A DNA stretch of 64,000 nucleotides. Origin: Mortierella alpina. Taxonomy: Eukaryota > Mortierellomycota > Mortierellomycetes > Mortierellales > Mortierellaceae. The number at the start of each line of letters is the position of its first letter. Positions within the stretch are counted from its first letter, which is position 1. The notes under the pieces were generated by a model. It did not search any database. It was not told the origin of the DNA and saw only the letters and a program-made list of their open reading frames with translations. The translations under genes and the position numbers were made by a program. Below are positions 61,424 through 64,000 of this stretch, one piece after another. The stretch spans positions 558,001 through 622,000 of the forward strand of contig JANATF010000016.1 of the NCBI GenBank assembly GCA_029449245.1, given 5' to 3'.

Positions 61424-63582
61424 ATGTTTAAATCAATTTCCACCACCTTTAAAGGTGCGTGAATGAGGAACAACGGGACACGCACTCTATCCAAAGGTTC
61501 TGAACGCTGGCATAACCTGCTGTTTGCATTGCTTTTTAGACAAGCTAGCGCGTTCGGGACTGGAGCGCGTTCAGACCACAACGACTACCGAAATCATAGA
61601 CCCGCAAACAACCACCATCACAACTACCACCGTTACAGAGTCGCTTTCAGAAACAGCCGTAGAGGAAGATGATTTGGAGCGAGGTGTTTCCAGGCTCGCT
61701 GTAAAGTCGGATGATGAGAAAGCTCATGCGATAACACAGGATAAGGAAGCACAACCGCTCTCTGAGAGCCGCGGCGTCCGACATGGACTCAAGCGTATTC
61801 TCGAAACAATCACTCGGAAAGAGGATACAACTATTACCACCATTCAGGAGCAACCCGGTGCTATAACAGTTGACTCTCAAGGAAGCACTTCGACGGTTTC
61901 ATTCACGGCTAGCTCGATTGCAGTCGATTCTGCTTCCCCTTCCTCTGCCGTGTCATATCCGGGCACGATCAATGCCAGATTTGTAAAGGACCAGTCCCAA
62001 CGGCAGAGCATGGATGGGTTGCGCCATGCGCTCATGGCCTCCATCGAGAAATCGTCTGCGACCAATCAGTCTTGCAGACTCTGTAAGTGATGAGGTATAC
62101 ATGGAAGGATACGCTCTTGAGGGCCGCTCTCTAACCATCTCGTCCGCTTTAGTCGAGGGTGGGATATTGACTAGTGCCAACAGTAAGAGGTGGTTCCACG
62201 CAACGCTCCCCATCAACTGGATCCAGAAGCTATCTAGCGAGCGCCACTTTGGCAACTACGTTATAACTTGTCGCGAGGTGAGAAGCGTGGAGCAGAGAGC
62301 AAAACTAAAACCTGTGCAAACGACGAGTATTCAAGAGCGCTAACGCAGCTGTCACCTACCCTTACTGATATCTTGGATGTAGACTGGAACCAAGACTTGG
62401 GAAGACATGCCCATCTATGCAAGGATCGGCATGCATCTCCTTTTCGCTTGCATGTTGGACCACAGATGTATGTTGATCTGTAGGGGTTTACATACTACGT
62501 TCTCAGTTTGGCATGACATATGTTGCTGATACTCTCTGCTCCGTGCACTTGCTCCGTAGTGCTCAAGACGCATCGGATTCAACATCTCTTTTCATCCAGC
62601 TCGATCAAGCAAGGAAGGCACTTTGACGCACCCGAGTCTGTAGTTCAAATCGCACACTTTATCAAGACCTATAAGCTCGACTTGTCAGAGCTGCTACAGC
62701 CTGATTTGAAACAGTACAAGTCCTTTAACGAGTTCTTTTACCGGAAGCTACGGCCTGATGCGCGTCCTGTCCATGAGCAATATGATCCGGTAGACACAAT
62801 GAGCAACTTTATGTTCTTTTGCTCAATAGGAAGGCGGACTATATGTTCAAGTCTGACAGCGCTTTTGGTTTTAGAATATCGTTGTCTCTAGTGCAGATTG
62901 TCGCCTCTGCGTGTTTGAATCGATTAATGCTGCGACGCGGGTCTGGATCAAGGGCAAATCTTTTTCGGTAGAGCATCTCGTTCAGGACAAAGAGCTGGCA
63001 GAACAGTTTGAAGGCGGGTCGATTGCGTTGTTCAGACTTGCTCCTCAGGACTATCATCGATTTCACTCCCCTGTCACTGGACGGATCGCCAAAGAGCCAG
63101 TCAAAATCGACGGAACCTACCTAACCGTGAATCCCATGGCGGTCAATGAGGACCTTGACGTGTTTACAGAGAATGTGCGGAAGGTGACCGTGATAGAGCT
63201 GGAGCAAGGATCAGAACTCGAGAACTCAAAGTTTGACCAGGCTGTCTTTGTGTCCATTGGAGCATTGCTTGGTAGGTTTGGTGTCGTTTCTTGTCGTTTC
63301 TTGTTAATTGCTACGGCAAGGTCGTCTTGACAGTAGCTGACCCACTCTTTTCTTTCTGTTGGGCGGGCTGTAGTTGGATCCATTGTGCTGACGGGGGCCA
63401 AGGAGCCGGGCGGCAGGGTGCTCAAGGGCGACGAGCTCGGCTACTTTGCGTACGGGGGTTCGACATGCATTCTCCTGTTCAAGGCTGGAGCTGTGCAGTT
63501 TGACGAGGACCTTGTGGCGACCTCGCAGCAGGGGGTCGAGACCTTAGTGCGCATGGGCGAAAGGATTGGTGCCCGAGCGTAG
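61424..63582 (+). CDS. Phosphatidylserine decarboxylase, PSD2 type
   Basis: Converts phosphatidylserine to phosphatidylethanolamine with a self-made pyruvoyl cofactor. Exons 61424-61454, 61540-62082, 62153-62277, 62383-62467, 62560-62789, 62875-63271 and 63374-63582 give 539 residues. TGTKTWEDMPIYARIGMHLL, SIKQGRHFDAPES, SFNEFFYRKLRPDARPV, DYHRFHSPVTG (catalytic His) and VFVSIGALLVGSIVLTGAK follow family order. The autocleavage site is YGGSTCILLF, Ser about 500, of the GGST form used by PSD2-type enzymes. The first 190 residues are Thr/Ser-rich with no C2 domain or EF-hand, unlike yeast Psd2, so membrane targeting may differ. No mitochondrial presequence or inner-membrane anchor was seen, unlike Psd1. 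Confidence 0.94.
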
Positions 63583-64000
63583 AAGCGTTGGCTAATACCA
63601 ATAATAATAATAATGCATGGCGACATGCAAAGAGAGAGAGAGAGAGAGTGTGTGTGTATGTGTGTATCTGAGAGTGCGTGTATGTGTGTGAGAGCTTGAA
63701 CGAGTGTTTGTTGTTGAATTCTGCTCGACACCCTGTCCAAGGCTGCATCCATTGCCATGTGCACACATCAATGTAACGCAACCGTGATCTGACACCACGC
63801 GTTGACCTCTTTATTTTCCTTGTCGCCTTCTCCTTCTCTTTCATCCTCATTCATCCTCTTCTTTCATCCTCTTCTTCCTTCCTTCCTGCGTCCACCCTCT
63901 CTCTCTCTCTCGCTCTCTCTCTCTCACTCGCCCTCACTCGCCCTCCTCCATCCGCATCCTCGCTCCACCTCGCTCCACCTCGCCCGTGCTCCCTCCTCCA
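63583..64000. other. Right-edge region with microsatellites
   Basis: After the decarboxylase stop come (AAT)n at about 63600-63614, then GA and GT runs to about 63670. From 63890 the sequence is CT-rich (CTCTCT, CACTCGCC), the usual leader of a gene that probably begins beyond the window. Confidence 0.5.

Overview
The window comes from a nuclear genome of an early-diverging filamentous fungus. Its genes carry many short GT-AG introns, and it holds fungal families such as Zn(II)2Cys6 and C2H2 regulators, a CUE-containing VPS9 protein, URA6 and a PSD2-like enzyme. The intron style, long Gln and Ser runs, long CT-rich promoters and a Crypton/Fanzor element point to Mucoromycota, perhaps Mortierellales; that is inference. 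No tRNA, rRNA, CRISPR array or organellar sequence was seen.

Layout. 1-2300 (-): 5' part of a long-chain acyl-CoA synthetase gene that runs off the left edge. 3752-9199 (+): an L1-like non-LTR retrotransposon with a perfect 19-bp target-site duplication and a poly(A) tail; ORF1 is frameshifted and ORF2 has one in-frame TAG. About 9219-18200: a Crypton-type DNA transposon with two divergent, multi-exon genes. One is a tyrosine recombinase (-) with a GCR1_C-like C-terminus and a run of about 60 Gln. The other is a 1,514-residue Fanzor1-type (eukaryotic TnpB) RNA-guided nuclease (+) with its RuvC and zinc-finger residues in place. This is the most interesting part of the window.

19064-63582 is ordinary host sequence: bleomycin hydrolase (+), neuronal calcium sensor NCS-1 (+), an unrecognised basic protein (+), a small CaaX-ending protein (-), an MFS transporter (-), a Zn2Cys6 factor (+), a membrane-anchored UMP/CMP kinase (-), a VPS9-CUE Rab5 GEF (+), a PRL-like phosphatase (+), an OPT oligopeptide transporter (+), ER glucosidase I (GH63, -), a C2H2 factor (+), a type II membrane protein of unknown role (-), a CCCH-PUF RNA-binding protein (-), a Par14/PIN4 parvulin (-) and a PSD2-type phosphatidylserine decarboxylase (+).

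Exon boundaries were set by eye from GT/AG signals, reading-frame phase and family alignment. Most models close in phase. Unresolved points are the 5' end of the recombinase gene, one PUF junction, one acceptor in the glucosidase gene and the outer ends of the Crypton. The host genes form no operon-like unit. Two pairs are head to head (URA6/VPS9 and PIN4/PSD) and probably share promoter regions.
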